DNA from: CAYFQV01 sp964654185 | Lineage (GTDB): Bacteria > Spirochaetota > Spirochaetia > DSM-27196 > PWMO01 | Direction of reading: 5' to 3' | NCBI GenBank assembly: GCA_964654185.1 | Contig: CAZZIE010000171.1 | Span: 1-8,374, forward strand | DNA: 8,374 bases | In this document: positions 1-5,934 of the stretch, piece by piece | Layout: each line of letters starts with the position of its first letter | How positions within the stretch are numbered: position 1 is the stretch's first letter | The notes under the pieces: model-generated | The model's database searches: none | What the model saw: only the letters and a program-made list of their open reading frames with translations | What the model was told of the DNA's origin: nothing | Program-made: the position numbers and the translations under genes

Positions 1-222
1 CTGCCCCTGGCGACGCCGACCATCATGGCCGGGGTCAACCAGACCATCATGCTGGCCCTGTCAATGGTGGTCATTGCCGCCATGATCGGCGCCGGCGGAC
101 TCGGGGGTGAAGTGTGGCGTGCAATTCAGCGTCTCCAGCCGGGTTCCGGTTTCGAGGCGGGCATTGCCGTCGTCATTGTGGCCATGCTCTTCGATCGGAT
201 CAGCAAGCGGATTGTGCGGTAA
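1..222 (+). CDS. proW: Glycine betaine/proline ABC transporter permease, C-terminal part (ProW/OpuAB-type)
   Basis: This is the last 73 codons of a membrane permease of the quaternary-amine (glycine betaine/proline) ABC importer family; its 5' end lies before the window. The open frame runs from base 1 to a TAA at 220-222. Near the start it reads LPLATPTIMAGVNQTIMLAL, the conserved ProW/OpuAB stretch around the cytoplasmic loop that docks on the ATPase, followed by a hydrophobic, glycine-rich segment (MIGAGGLGGEV) and a last membrane segment (GIAVVIVAMLFDRIS). Family members import osmoprotectants with an ATPase (ProV) and a binding protein (ProX), which would lie upstream. Only about a quarter of the protein is present, so ProW, OpuAB or a choline/betaine-specific relative cannot be separated. 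The stop sits one base from the stop of the convergent acetyltransferase gene, and I see no terminator hairpin in between. Confidence 0.9.
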   Translation: MPLATPTIMAGVNQTIMLALSMVVIAAMIGAGGLGGEVWRAIQRLQPGSGFEAGIAVVIVAMLFDRISKRIVR

Positions 223-223
223 G

Positions 224-1243
224 TCAACTCATCCGGCGAAGCTCGCGCCCCGGGCGGATCTCTTTCTCGATGATCAGGATTGTTCGGTCGTTCACCATGC
301 CGGCGCGCTCGTAGACGCGGGTTGCCCCGGTTATGTTGTCGGTGTCGACGTGCAGCATGGCGCGACGCTTTCCCGCCTCGTAGATGCGCCGGAAGCTCTC
401 GATCAGCAGGACCGTCCCGAGACCTCGACGACGCCACGGCCGTCGCACACCGAGCCCGATGATGTAGCCGGCAGTTCGGTCTTCATCGCTCTCGCGGCGG
501 GTGACCGCCGACGCGGCGATCTCATCACCATCCACCAACACCATGCACAGGTTCGGATCCATCTGCGAGTCCGTGGCAAAGCGGTGGCGAAGGGACGCGA
601 GTGCATCCTCTTCCGGTGTCTCAACGTGAAACACATGGTCCTCGAAGGCTTCCCGGAGCGCGCGGTACGGCCGCAGCAAGTCGGGATAATCCGCAAAACT
701 GTGCACGGAGATGCCCGCGGGGAGCTCCGGGGGCGGAGGAGGCTGTGGGAGATCAACCGTCATCCGATAGAGTCGCCGCACCTCCTGGTAGCCGGCGTCT
801 TCAAGAATGCTGCGCAGAACAGCCTCGTTGGTGTCCACCATTGTCCCGTTAACGACGCGGGCATCCGGTGGCGCCAGGTTCAGTCGCTGCCGGGCGCGGT
901 CGTCCGCCCAGGTCAGAAGGGTGGAGAAGGGCTCCCGCATTGCCTGTTCGGAGAAAGCGTCGGGGTCAACCGCCAGCTCAATGTCGTTCGTCTCATGGGG
1001 AGAGAGCGAGTTCTTTGAGCGGCAGTACCCGACGATGCGGTCCTCATCGTCCAGAAGGACCCGGGCGTCGGTTCCAAGCTCGAAGTGAGGACGCGACCAG
1101 GAAGCGGAGATAACCTCGCTCGAGGTGCAGTTCCCTCCGGTGAAGGCGCGACAGTAGCGATTGACCAGGGAGGTGACCGCTTCCAGGTCCTCTCTGCAGG
1201 GTGACCGGAGGGTCAAACGTGGACGTGGCGTTGCGGTGCTCAT
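224..1243 (-). CDS. Tandem GNAT-family N-acetyltransferase
   Basis: A 339-residue protein with two GNAT (acetyl-CoA-dependent N-acetyltransferase) folds. The N-terminal copy (about residues 8-165) begins RLTLRSPCREDLEAV, but where motif A should be it reads AVDPDAFSEQAM, lacking the R/Q-x-x-G-x-G/A pyrophosphate loop, so it is probably non-catalytic. A proline-rich linker (about 166-175) leads to the C-terminal copy (about 178-330), which has a good motif A (GVRRPWRRRGLGTVLL, about 265-280) and a typical DNITGATRVYERAGM segment (about 302-316). This two-domain layout is shared with mycothiol synthase-like and other tandem GNATs; the substrate is unknown. An in-frame TTG at 1279 would add 12 residues (MCGAPGRAYHEC), but ATG at 1243 fits the first beta strand better. 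No Shine-Dalgarno precedes the ATG, see the promoter entry. It lies 85 bases after the Lon-family gene on the same strand and could be its operon partner or independent. Confidence 0.88.
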   Translation of the reverse strand: MSTATPRPRLTLRSPCREDLEAVTSLVNRYCRAFTGGNCTSSEVISASWSRPHFELGTDARVLLDDEDRIVGYCRSKNSLSPHETNDIELAVDPDAFSEQAMREPFSTLLTWADDRARQRLNLAPPDARVVNGTMVDTNEAVLRSILEDAGYQEVRRLYRMTVDLPQPPPPPELPAGISVHSFADYPDLLRPYRALREAFEDHVFHVETPEEDALASLRHRFATDSQMDPNLCMVLVDGDEIAASAVTRRESDEDRTAGYIIGLGVRRPWRRRGLGTVLLIESFRRIYEAGKRRAMLHVDTDNITGATRVYERAGMVNDRTILIIEKEIRPGRELRRMS

Positions 1244-1249
1244 GCACTC

Positions 1250-1279
1250 ATGATATGCCCGCCCGGGCGCACCGCACAA
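1250..1279 (-). promoter_or_regulatory. Candidate promoter of the acetyltransferase gene
   Basis: On the minus strand TTGTGC (1279-1274) and TATCAT (1255-1250) are separated by 18 bases, resembling a sigma-70 -35/-10 pair. Counting 7 bases beyond the -10 lands on the A of the ATG at 1243, which would make the mRNA leaderless; this agrees with the lack of a Shine-Dalgarno. It is based on consensus matching only. Confidence 0.3.
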
Positions 1280-1283
1280 TCAG

Positions 1284-1310
1284 AAAACGAGCCGGCGCTC
1301 CGACGCGCCG
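1284..1310 (-). terminator. Weak intrinsic terminator candidate after the Lon-family gene
   Basis: Read on the minus strand, CGGCGC and GCGCCG (6 bp) enclose the loop GTCGGA (1310-1293). Five bases later there is a short T run (TTTT, 1287-1284). It begins about 20 bases after the protease stop codon. The stem is GC-rich but the T run is short and slightly displaced, so termination may be partial, leaving some read-through into the acetyltransferase gene. Confidence 0.35.
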
Positions 1311-1328
1311 CCCCCGATCCGCCGCCGG

Positions 1329-3785
1329 TCAGTCGTCGTCGCCGGTATTCATTGCGCCGGCTGCGCCGCCGGCCTCGCCGTACCCGCCCGGCCCGAGGGC
1401 CCGCAGAACCTCCAGGAACTCGTTGAGGGTTTCCTGAACGGAGTTGAAGATGGTGTTGGCCGGGAAGGCGCCGGACTCGTCGGGTTCCCCCGCCGGGGTG
1501 CCGGTGAGAATCTCAATGCCCTCTTCGATGCGCCGAACCGGCCAGATGTGAAACTTCCCCTGTTCAATGGCGTCGACGACATCTTCCCGGAGCACGAGGT
1601 TCTGGACGTTGCTCTGAGGAATTACGACTCCCTGCGAACCCGTGAGGCCCTTCACCGAGCACACGTCGAAGAAACCTTCGACCTTCTCGTTGACGCCGCC
1701 TATCGCCTGGATGTCGCCGTTCTGGTTAACCGAGCCGGTAACCGCGACCCCCTGGAACGCCGGGGCCTTTGCGAGAGCCGAGAGGAGGGCGTAGAGCTCC
1801 GCCGAGGAAGCGCTGTCCCCTTCGACACCGCCATAGCTCTGTTCAAAAACGAGGCGAGCCGACATGGAGAGCGCCGAATGGCGGGCGAACATTGTCGAGA
1901 GAAACCCCGACAGGATCAGGACGCCCTTGTTATGGATCGGGCCGCCGAGCTTCGACTCCCGCTCAATGTCGATGATGCCGTCCCGGCCCGCCGCAACGGT
2001 CGTGGTGATTCTGTTGGGACGGCCGAAGGTGAAGTCCCCGAGCTGCATGACCGAGAGGCCGTTTACCTGGCCCGCCGCTGAGGCATCGGTATCAATGAGG
2101 AGTGTTCCCCGCTCGATGAGCTCGACGATCTTCTCCTTGATCATGCTTGAGCGGTAGATCTTCTCGTCGATGGCGCGCTGCACATCGTCACCGGAGATCT
2201 CTTCTCCGCTGCGCTGGGCGCACCAGTACCCCGCTTCCCGGAGGAGATCGGAGACCTCGCCGAAGCGCGTTGAGAGCTTGTCCTTGTGCTCGGCGGTGCG
2301 CGTGGCGTGCTCAAGCATCTTCGCAGCCCCGCTCGCGTCAAGATGTGGCAGCTTCTCCCGCTCTACGGTGCACGCCAGAAAGCTCACGAAGCTACGATTG
2401 TTTTCGTCATTTCTGTCCATCTCGACGTCGAAGTCCGCCTTCACCTTGAAGAGCTCCTGAAAATCCGGGTCGAGGCGATGGAGGAGCTGGTAGATAAGCG
2501 GACTCCCAATGAGCAGCACCTTCACGTTCAGTGGGATAGCCTGGGGCCGCAGCGTCTTGATCGACATGAGTCCGAGCTGTTCCTGGATCTCCTCGATCCG
2601 CAGCTCCGCGCTGCGCAGGCCGCGCTTGAGTGCTTCCCAGCTGTAGGGGTTCCGGAGGAGGTCCTCGACGTTCAGGACCAGATATCCGCCGTTTGCCTGG
2701 AGGAGCGCACCCGGCTTGACAAGGGTGAAGTCGGTGCTGAGGGCGCCCATCTGCATTTCCTTCTCAATGCGACCGACCAGATTGTTGTAGCTCGGGTTGA
2801 GCTCGGTGATCACGGGCGCGCCGTTCTGGCGGGAGTTATCAACCACGACGTTGACCTGGTACTTGTTGAAGAACTGCTGCTTCGCAGCCTCCATCTGCTG
2901 CTTAACCTGGGGCGGCACCTGCTGACCCTGCTGTTCCGCATCCGCCTTCAAGGTGTCGATGTTCTCTACGACGTCTTCCTGTACGTCATCCAGGTAGGCG
3001 TGCACCTGGTCATTGTCGTGATACTTCTCCTTGAGGTCATCGATGGGGCCCTCAATCCGGCGAATGACCACGTTCCGGTCGAGCTCCCGGATCTTCTCCC
3101 GCGCTTCCCGGTCAAGGCGACGGTACCGCTTCTGAATCTCGGATATCTCTTCCTGGAGCTCCTTTCTTCGCTTCTCAATGTCTTCCTGTTCTTCCTGTGA
3201 GAGTTGTTGCAGGTCTTCGTCGCGTAAGGGTTGCCCGTCCTTGACCGGCACCAGTGCGGTGCCCATGAGGGACTGCTGCATGATGAATCCCTTTTCCTGG
3301 GCCTTCTCGCGGATCTCCTGGTTGACGTTCTGTCCCTGCTTCTGGATGTCCTCCAGGGTTTGCTCACGCTGACTGGAATACTCGTCGCTCTCGAAGATGC
3401 CCGGGATATCGCGCTGAATGAACTCCCGCAGCTCGTCGATATCTTTCCGGAATTCACGCCCCTGTCCGGCGGGAAGGCGGATCGTTCGCGGCTCGTAAGG
3501 CTCCTGATGGTTGTGCACGAAGCACCAGTCGTCCGGCGTGGGTTCCCGGGTCGCCATGTCTTCGACAAAACCCCTTACGGAGGTGCGCTTCCCGATTCCC
3601 GGGGGACCCGCGACGTAGACGTTGAAGCCGCGGCCGGCGACCTGAAGGCCGAACTGCAGCGCCTTAATGGCACGGTCCTGCCCGATGATGTTTTCGCTTT
3701 GTTCGGCCTCGGCGGTACCGTTGAACGGCACTTCCTGCGGGTCAAATCGGAATCGTGCATCGGTGTGTTTGAGCTCGCTGGTCAT
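1329..3785 (-). CDS. Lon-family ATP-dependent protease (AAA_32 / LonB-LonC-like, COG1067)
   Basis: An 818-residue cytoplasmic protease of the 'Lon-related' family, which unfolds and degrades proteins without the classic Lon N-terminal substrate domain. An intact Walker A (GPPGIGKRT, 60-68) is followed by a long insertion with a charged, probably coiled-coil helix (about 190-240), then a Walker B-like stretch GGYLVLNVEDLL (366-377). The protease domain (about 570-765) carries Ser658 in EGDSASSAE and Lys701 in GGVNEKVEGF, 43 residues apart, the spacing seen in E. coli Lon (679/722). It therefore looks competent for both ATP binding and proteolysis, unlike E. coli YcbZ, which lacks a normal ATP site. 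The tail (798-818) is glycine-rich and ends in Asp residues. GGGAGAG precedes the ATG by about 4 bases. It starts 16 bases after the Rieske oxidoreductase stop, so the two are probably cotranscribed. Confidence 0.95.
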   Translation of the reverse strand: MTSELKHTDARFRFDPQEVPFNGTAEAEQSENIIGQDRAIKALQFGLQVAGRGFNVYVAGPPGIGKRTSVRGFVEDMATREPTPDDWCFVHNHQEPYEPRTIRLPAGQGREFRKDIDELREFIQRDIPGIFESDEYSSQREQTLEDIQKQGQNVNQEIREKAQEKGFIMQQSLMGTALVPVKDGQPLRDEDLQQLSQEEQEDIEKRRKELQEEISEIQKRYRRLDREAREKIRELDRNVVIRRIEGPIDDLKEKYHDNDQVHAYLDDVQEDVVENIDTLKADAEQQGQQVPPQVKQQMEAAKQQFFNKYQVNVVVDNSRQNGAPVITELNPSYNNLVGRIEKEMQMGALSTDFTLVKPGALLQANGGYLVLNVEDLLRNPYSWEALKRGLRSAELRIEEIQEQLGLMSIKTLRPQAIPLNVKVLLIGSPLIYQLLHRLDPDFQELFKVKADFDVEMDRNDENNRSFVSFLACTVEREKLPHLDASGAAKMLEHATRTAEHKDKLSTRFGEVSDLLREAGYWCAQRSGEEISGDDVQRAIDEKIYRSSMIKEKIVELIERGTLLIDTDASAAGQVNGLSVMQLGDFTFGRPNRITTTVAAGRDGIIDIERESKLGGPIHNKGVLILSGFLSTMFARHSALSMSARLVFEQSYGGVEGDSASSAELYALLSALAKAPAFQGVAVTGSVNQNGDIQAIGGVNEKVEGFFDVCSVKGLTGSQGVVIPQSNVQNLVLREDVVDAIEQGKFHIWPVRRIEEGIEILTGTPAGEPDESGAFPANTIFNSVQETLNEFLEVLRALGPGGYGEAGGAAGAMNTGDDD

Positions 3786-3801
3786 GTCTCTCTCCCTGCT
3801 G

Positions 3802-5337
3802 CTATGCGCGTTCGAAATCCGTCGGGCCGATCTGCTCGCTTCGATCGAGCTTGCGCCCGAAAGAGATCGCCTCCCCGATTTTGCCCATGGTGGCCACCGC
3901 GGAGAGCGTTCCTGCCTTGAAGTAGCCGGCCAGGAAGTCGCCGCCGGCTATGTCGCCGCGGTAGCGTACATCGTCATAGTCCGGGGCGTACCCAATGAAC
4001 ACGAATGGGGTCTCGTACTGCATGGTCCAGAAGAAGGGCGCGTACCCTAGCGCCTGATCGGCGCCCAGCATGCTTCGCGCCGCGTGCTGCCCCTGCCGTT
4101 GTGCCGCCACCCAGTGCTCTACTCGTACCCGCTGGGTCCCGTCTCCGACATCGGCAATATCGCCCGCGGCGAAGATGCCCTTTACACCGGTCTCCAGTCG
4201 CTCATTCACCGGGACGGAGCCGTTGTCGACAAGGGAGGTTTCGTCGAGGTAGTCGATCACCGGTTCCACCCCGACGCCAAGGACGACCAGGTCCGCGGGG
4301 AGGCGCGTTCCGTCTTCCAGTTCAACGCTTTCGACGTGCTTGGATCCGTGAATTCGGGCAACCGTCGTCCCCAGGTGGAGCTGCACTCCCTGAGATTCGT
4401 GCAATTCGGCGAAGCGCCGTCCGACGTCGGGGCCAAAGATCTTCTCGAAGGGGGTCTCCTCCATGGCGACGAGCTGCACGTTTACACCGAGTTGTCGGAG
4501 GCCGGCGGCGACCTCGGTACCAATGAAGCTTGCGCCGATGACAACGGCGTTCTTCGCCTCCGCGGCCTCGGACCGGATGCGATCAGCGTCTTCGGGAGTG
4601 CGGAGGAGGTTCACCCCCGGTACGTGAGCGCCTTCGACGGGAAGCGTTCGAGGCCGCGCCCCTGTTGCAAGGAGAATCCCATCCGCCCCGATGCGGGAAT
4701 CGTTGTCGAGGATCACCGCCGGCGGATCCTCTTCAACCCGCACGACGCGATATCCATTCCAGACCTCTATACCCAGCCGATCGTAGAAGTCCCGCCGGCG
4801 AATGATTACATCGTCCACAGTCATGTCTGAGAAAAGATACATCTTGGAAAGCAGTGTGCGGTCGTAGGGGTAGTGCGGCTCCGGCGTGACCATGACGATC
4901 TTCCCGGCAAAGCCTTCGCGACGGAGTTGCTCGACGGCAGCACCGCCTGCGGCTCCCCCACCAACAATCAGAAAGGTCCGTTCGTCCGTTCCCTGAGGCC
5001 GGACCAAGGGCTGTTCATGCGGCTCACCGAGAAGAATACGTCCGCCCTCTTCCCTTACGTCGTAGGCTGGCAGATCATCAAGGGACGGCGCGGTCAGCGC
5101 CTTCCCGGTCGTGAGATCGAATCTCGCGTTGTGGCACGGGCAGATCGCCATGGTCCCGTCAACCGGGCCCATGGAAATGTTGCATCCGAGATGAGGACAC
5201 GCATCATCCCACGCGTGCAGCGTCCCACCACTGCGATAGAGAAGCACCGTGTCACCTGAGTCGAGCTCTTTGGCGACAGGCTTGTTCTCCGGAACGTCGT
5301 CGGACCCACCTATATCCAACCACTCATTGTGTGCCAT
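3802..5337 (-). CDS. Rieske [2Fe-2S]/FAD-dependent pyridine nucleotide-disulfide-type oxidoreductase (AIF-M3/ferredoxin reductase-like)
   Basis: A 511-residue fusion flavoprotein. Residues 1-105 form a Rieske domain with C47-P-H49-L-G-C52 and C66-P-C68-H69, giving the two Cys and two His cluster ligands. Residues 120-425 form the FAD/NAD(P) part: FAD dinucleotide motif IVGGGAAGG (about 124-132), YDRTLLSK (158-165), the NAD(P) motif VIGASFIGTEV (266-276) and the second FAD motif GIFAAGDIAD (387-396). A reductase C-terminal domain follows (about 430-505). The family moves electrons between NAD(P)H, FAD and an iron-sulfur cluster; the partner here is unknown. Two upstream in-frame ATGs (5367, 5352) exist, but AGGAGG at 5343-5348, 5 bases before the ATG at 5337, decides for MAHNEW. 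C52 and C68 match the extra disulfide pair of bc1-type Rieske proteins. It is probably the first gene of a unit with the Lon-family protease. I found no convincing promoter between the start and the terminator at 5463-5494. Confidence 0.93.
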   Translation of the reverse strand: MAHNEWLDIGGSDDVPENKPVAKELDSGDTVLLYRSGGTLHAWDDACPHLGCNISMGPVDGTMAICPCHNARFDLTTGKALTAPSLDDLPAYDVREEGGRILLGEPHEQPLVRPQGTDERTFLIVGGGAAGGAAVEQLRREGFAGKIVMVTPEPHYPYDRTLLSKMYLFSDMTVDDVIIRRRDFYDRLGIEVWNGYRVVRVEEDPPAVILDNDSRIGADGILLATGARPRTLPVEGAHVPGVNLLRTPEDADRIRSEAAEAKNAVVIGASFIGTEVAAGLRQLGVNVQLVAMEETPFEKIFGPDVGRRFAELHESQGVQLHLGTTVARIHGSKHVESVELEDGTRLPADLVVLGVGVEPVIDYLDETSLVDNGSVPVNERLETGVKGIFAAGDIADVGDGTQRVRVEHWVAAQRQGQHAARSMLGADQALGYAPFFWTMQYETPFVFIGYAPDYDDVRYRGDIAGGDFLAGYFKAGTLSAVATMGKIGEAISFGRKLDRSEQIGPTDFERA

Positions 5338-5342
5338 CTTCG

Positions 5343-5348
5343 CCTCCT
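5343..5348 (-). promoter_or_regulatory. Shine-Dalgarno fixing the Rieske oxidoreductase start
   Basis: Minus-strand AGGAGG followed by CGAAG and then ATG at 5337. This 5-base spacing supports the third in-frame ATG over those at 5367 and 5352, neither of which has a comparable site. Confidence 0.85.
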
Positions 5349-5462
5349 GCATCGAACGTACGTCCATGCGGGGGAGGGATACATAACCACTTTGGATTGT
5401 CTTGGATGTAACAGTGGGGTGTAGAACAAGGAATGGCGAGACGGCGGGTATAGGTGCGCGCC

Positions 5463-5494
5463 AAACAAAAGGGGCCCGACGTGTGCCGGGCCCC
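5463..5494 (-). terminator. Strong intrinsic terminator of a small minus-strand unit
   Basis: A perfect 8-bp stem, GGGGCCCG (5494-5487) and CGGGCCCC (5478-5471), with an 8-base loop is followed directly on the minus strand by TTTTGTTTGG (5470-5461). The T-rich side shows the direction: it ends a minus-strand transcript coming from higher coordinates, 126 bases upstream of the Rieske gene. In the plus direction the bases after the stem (TGTCCTCTG) do not make a good T run. Confidence 0.85.
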
Positions 5495-5496
5495 TG

Positions 5497-5547
5497 TCCT
5501 CTGTCGAGGATTGATTTGAAAGGCTACAAATCAGTCCCCCTGGACTG
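5497..5547 (-). ncRNA. Series of three small hairpins leading into the terminator (candidate structured RNA)
   Basis: Three perfect hairpins lie end to end before the terminator: CAGTCC/GGACTG (5547-5542 with 5537-5532, 4-base loop), GATTTG/CAAATC (5532-5527 with 5518-5513, 8-base loop) and TCCTC/GAGGA (5510-5506 with 5501-5497, 4-base loop). The first overlaps the end of the 15-codon ORF; its stop codon lies in the loop of the second. Such dense structure between a tiny ORF and a terminator suggests the RNA itself matters. I do not recognise a known riboswitch or sRNA family. Confidence 0.4.
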
Positions 5548-5571
5548 TGGTTTGCTTACTTCGCTACTCAT
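5524..5571 (-). CDS. Candidate 15-residue small ORF or leader peptide
   Basis: ATG at 5571 opens a 15-codon ORF, MSSEVSKPQSRGTDL, ending in TAG at 5524-5526. It is preceded by AAAGGAGG (5577-5584) with a 5-base gap, the best Shine-Dalgarno in the window, and followed by hairpins and a strong terminator in the same direction. The peptide is hydrophilic, has no signal peptide or membrane segment and is not rich in one amino acid except four serines, so it does not look like a classic amino-acid attenuator peptide. The frame stays open upstream to about 5886, but that part is arginine/proline/glycine-rich and reads as non-coding. It could be a small protein, a regulatory leader for the Rieske-Lon genes, or a chance ORF inside a small RNA. 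I recognise no family. Confidence 0.45.
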   Translation of the reverse strand: MSSEVSKPQSRGTDL

Positions 5572-5576
5572 TCGCA

Positions 5577-5584
5577 CCTCCTTT
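5577..5584 (-). promoter_or_regulatory. Very strong Shine-Dalgarno for the 15-codon ORF
   Basis: Minus-strand AAAGGAGG, 5 bases (TGCGA) before ATG at 5571. It is a near-complete match to the anti-Shine-Dalgarno sequence and the main evidence that the tiny ORF is translated. Confidence 0.7.
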
Positions 5585-5647
5585 CTCTGTGGAACGTCTC
5601 CGCATACCGCCCCGGAGCCGACATCCTCCCAAGATCTCTTAGGACGA

Positions 5648-5677
5648 TGCTTACGCCCCGGTTGCGCACACACCCAA
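5648..5677 (-). promoter_or_regulatory. Weak promoter candidate for the small minus-strand unit
   Basis: Minus-strand TTGGGT (5677-5672) and TAAGCA (5653-5648) are 18 bases apart. This would start RNA near 5641 and give a transcript of roughly 175 bases ending at the 5463-5494 terminator. Both hexamers are imperfect. Confidence 0.22.
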
Positions 5678-5720
5678 CGGGCGCGCACGCCGGCGACTAC
5701 AACGGGAAAGGGTGGAAGAG

Positions 5721-5802
5721 GGCATTCCGCACGGCCGCTCGTGTGACCGTCCCGGCTCTTCGGCCCTCCGGGCTCGGACGGCGGACGGCCGCCCGAAATG
5801 CC
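5721..5802. repeat. 82-base imperfect inverted repeat (long hairpin)
   Basis: The outer arms 5721-5737 and 5786-5802 pair at 14 of 17 positions (GGCATT with AATGCC at the base, ACGGCCG with CGGCCGC inside). An inner pair follows, CCGTCC (5747-5752) with GGACGG (5776-5781), continuing with about five more pairs including G-T, around an 11-base apical loop near 5759-5769. No T run follows on either strand, so it is not a standard terminator. It could be a REP-like palindrome, a folded-DNA site or part of a structured RNA or 3' UTR. No second copy is visible in the window. Confidence 0.55.
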
Positions 5803-5880
5803 CCTTCCTGTGCACTCCATAGCTTGCGCCATTTTCCCGCTCAGGTCAACCGATGCATTGCCCGGCTGAGGATATCTCCC

Positions 5881-5903
5881 GCGCACCGTCCCGTCCGGTG
5901 TGC
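5881..5903 (-). terminator. Hairpin after the 5935-6417 gene, possible T-less terminator
   Basis: The plus-strand arms GCGCACCG (5881-5888) and CGGTGTGC (5896-5903) pair at 7 of 8 positions plus one G-T, with a 7-base loop. It begins 31 bases past the stop codon of the minus-strand gene. No T run follows, so its role as terminator or RNA-stabilising 3' structure is only suggested by position. Confidence 0.3.
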
Positions 5904-5934
5904 AGGGGAGGCGACCTCGGAATCCGGCCGCCGG

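Larger units (their letters stand above)
5585..5934. other. Intergenic region without a recognisable gene
   Basis: About 350 bases where neither strand has an ORF with protein-like composition and a ribosome binding site. Open frames crossing it translate to low-complexity Arg/Pro/Gly-rich sequence. It contains the weak promoter candidate, the 82-base imperfect inverted repeat and a small hairpin after the 5935 gene. I looked for hallmarks of 6S, SRP, tmRNA and RNase P RNA and did not see them. Confidence 0.6.

Noticed and set aside
107..1018. 303-codon plus-strand open frame across the acetyltransferase gene
   Set aside because: Antisense shadow: the minus-strand frame gives a clear GNAT protein, while this one gives no recognisable domain and lacks a Shine-Dalgarno.
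2286..3200. 304-codon plus-strand open frame inside the Lon-family gene
   Set aside because: Antisense of the coiled-coil region of the protease; its Leu/Val-rich translation is the mirror of Glu/Gln/Lys-rich codons. GC-rich genes often leave such long antisense frames open.
5338..5367. Upstream ATG starts (5367 and 5352) for the Rieske protein
   Set aside because: Neither is preceded by a Shine-Dalgarno, while ATG 5337 has AGGAGG five bases upstream and the Rieske fold begins right after it.
5338..5430. Possible sigma-70 promoter for the Rieske gene (TTATGT near 5386 and several upstream hexamers)
   Set aside because: No -35-like hexamer occurs at 16-19 bases from the -10 candidates; I could not support a specific site.
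5402..5746. 114-codon plus-strand open frame through the terminator region
   Set aside because: It crosses a strong hairpin and the hairpin series, lacks a ribosome site and has unnatural composition.
5524..5886. 120-codon extension of the 15-codon ORF
   Set aside because: The added residues are Pro/Arg/Gly-rich with no fold-like pattern and no Shine-Dalgarno at the upstream ATG; the excellent site directly before 5571 points to the short version.
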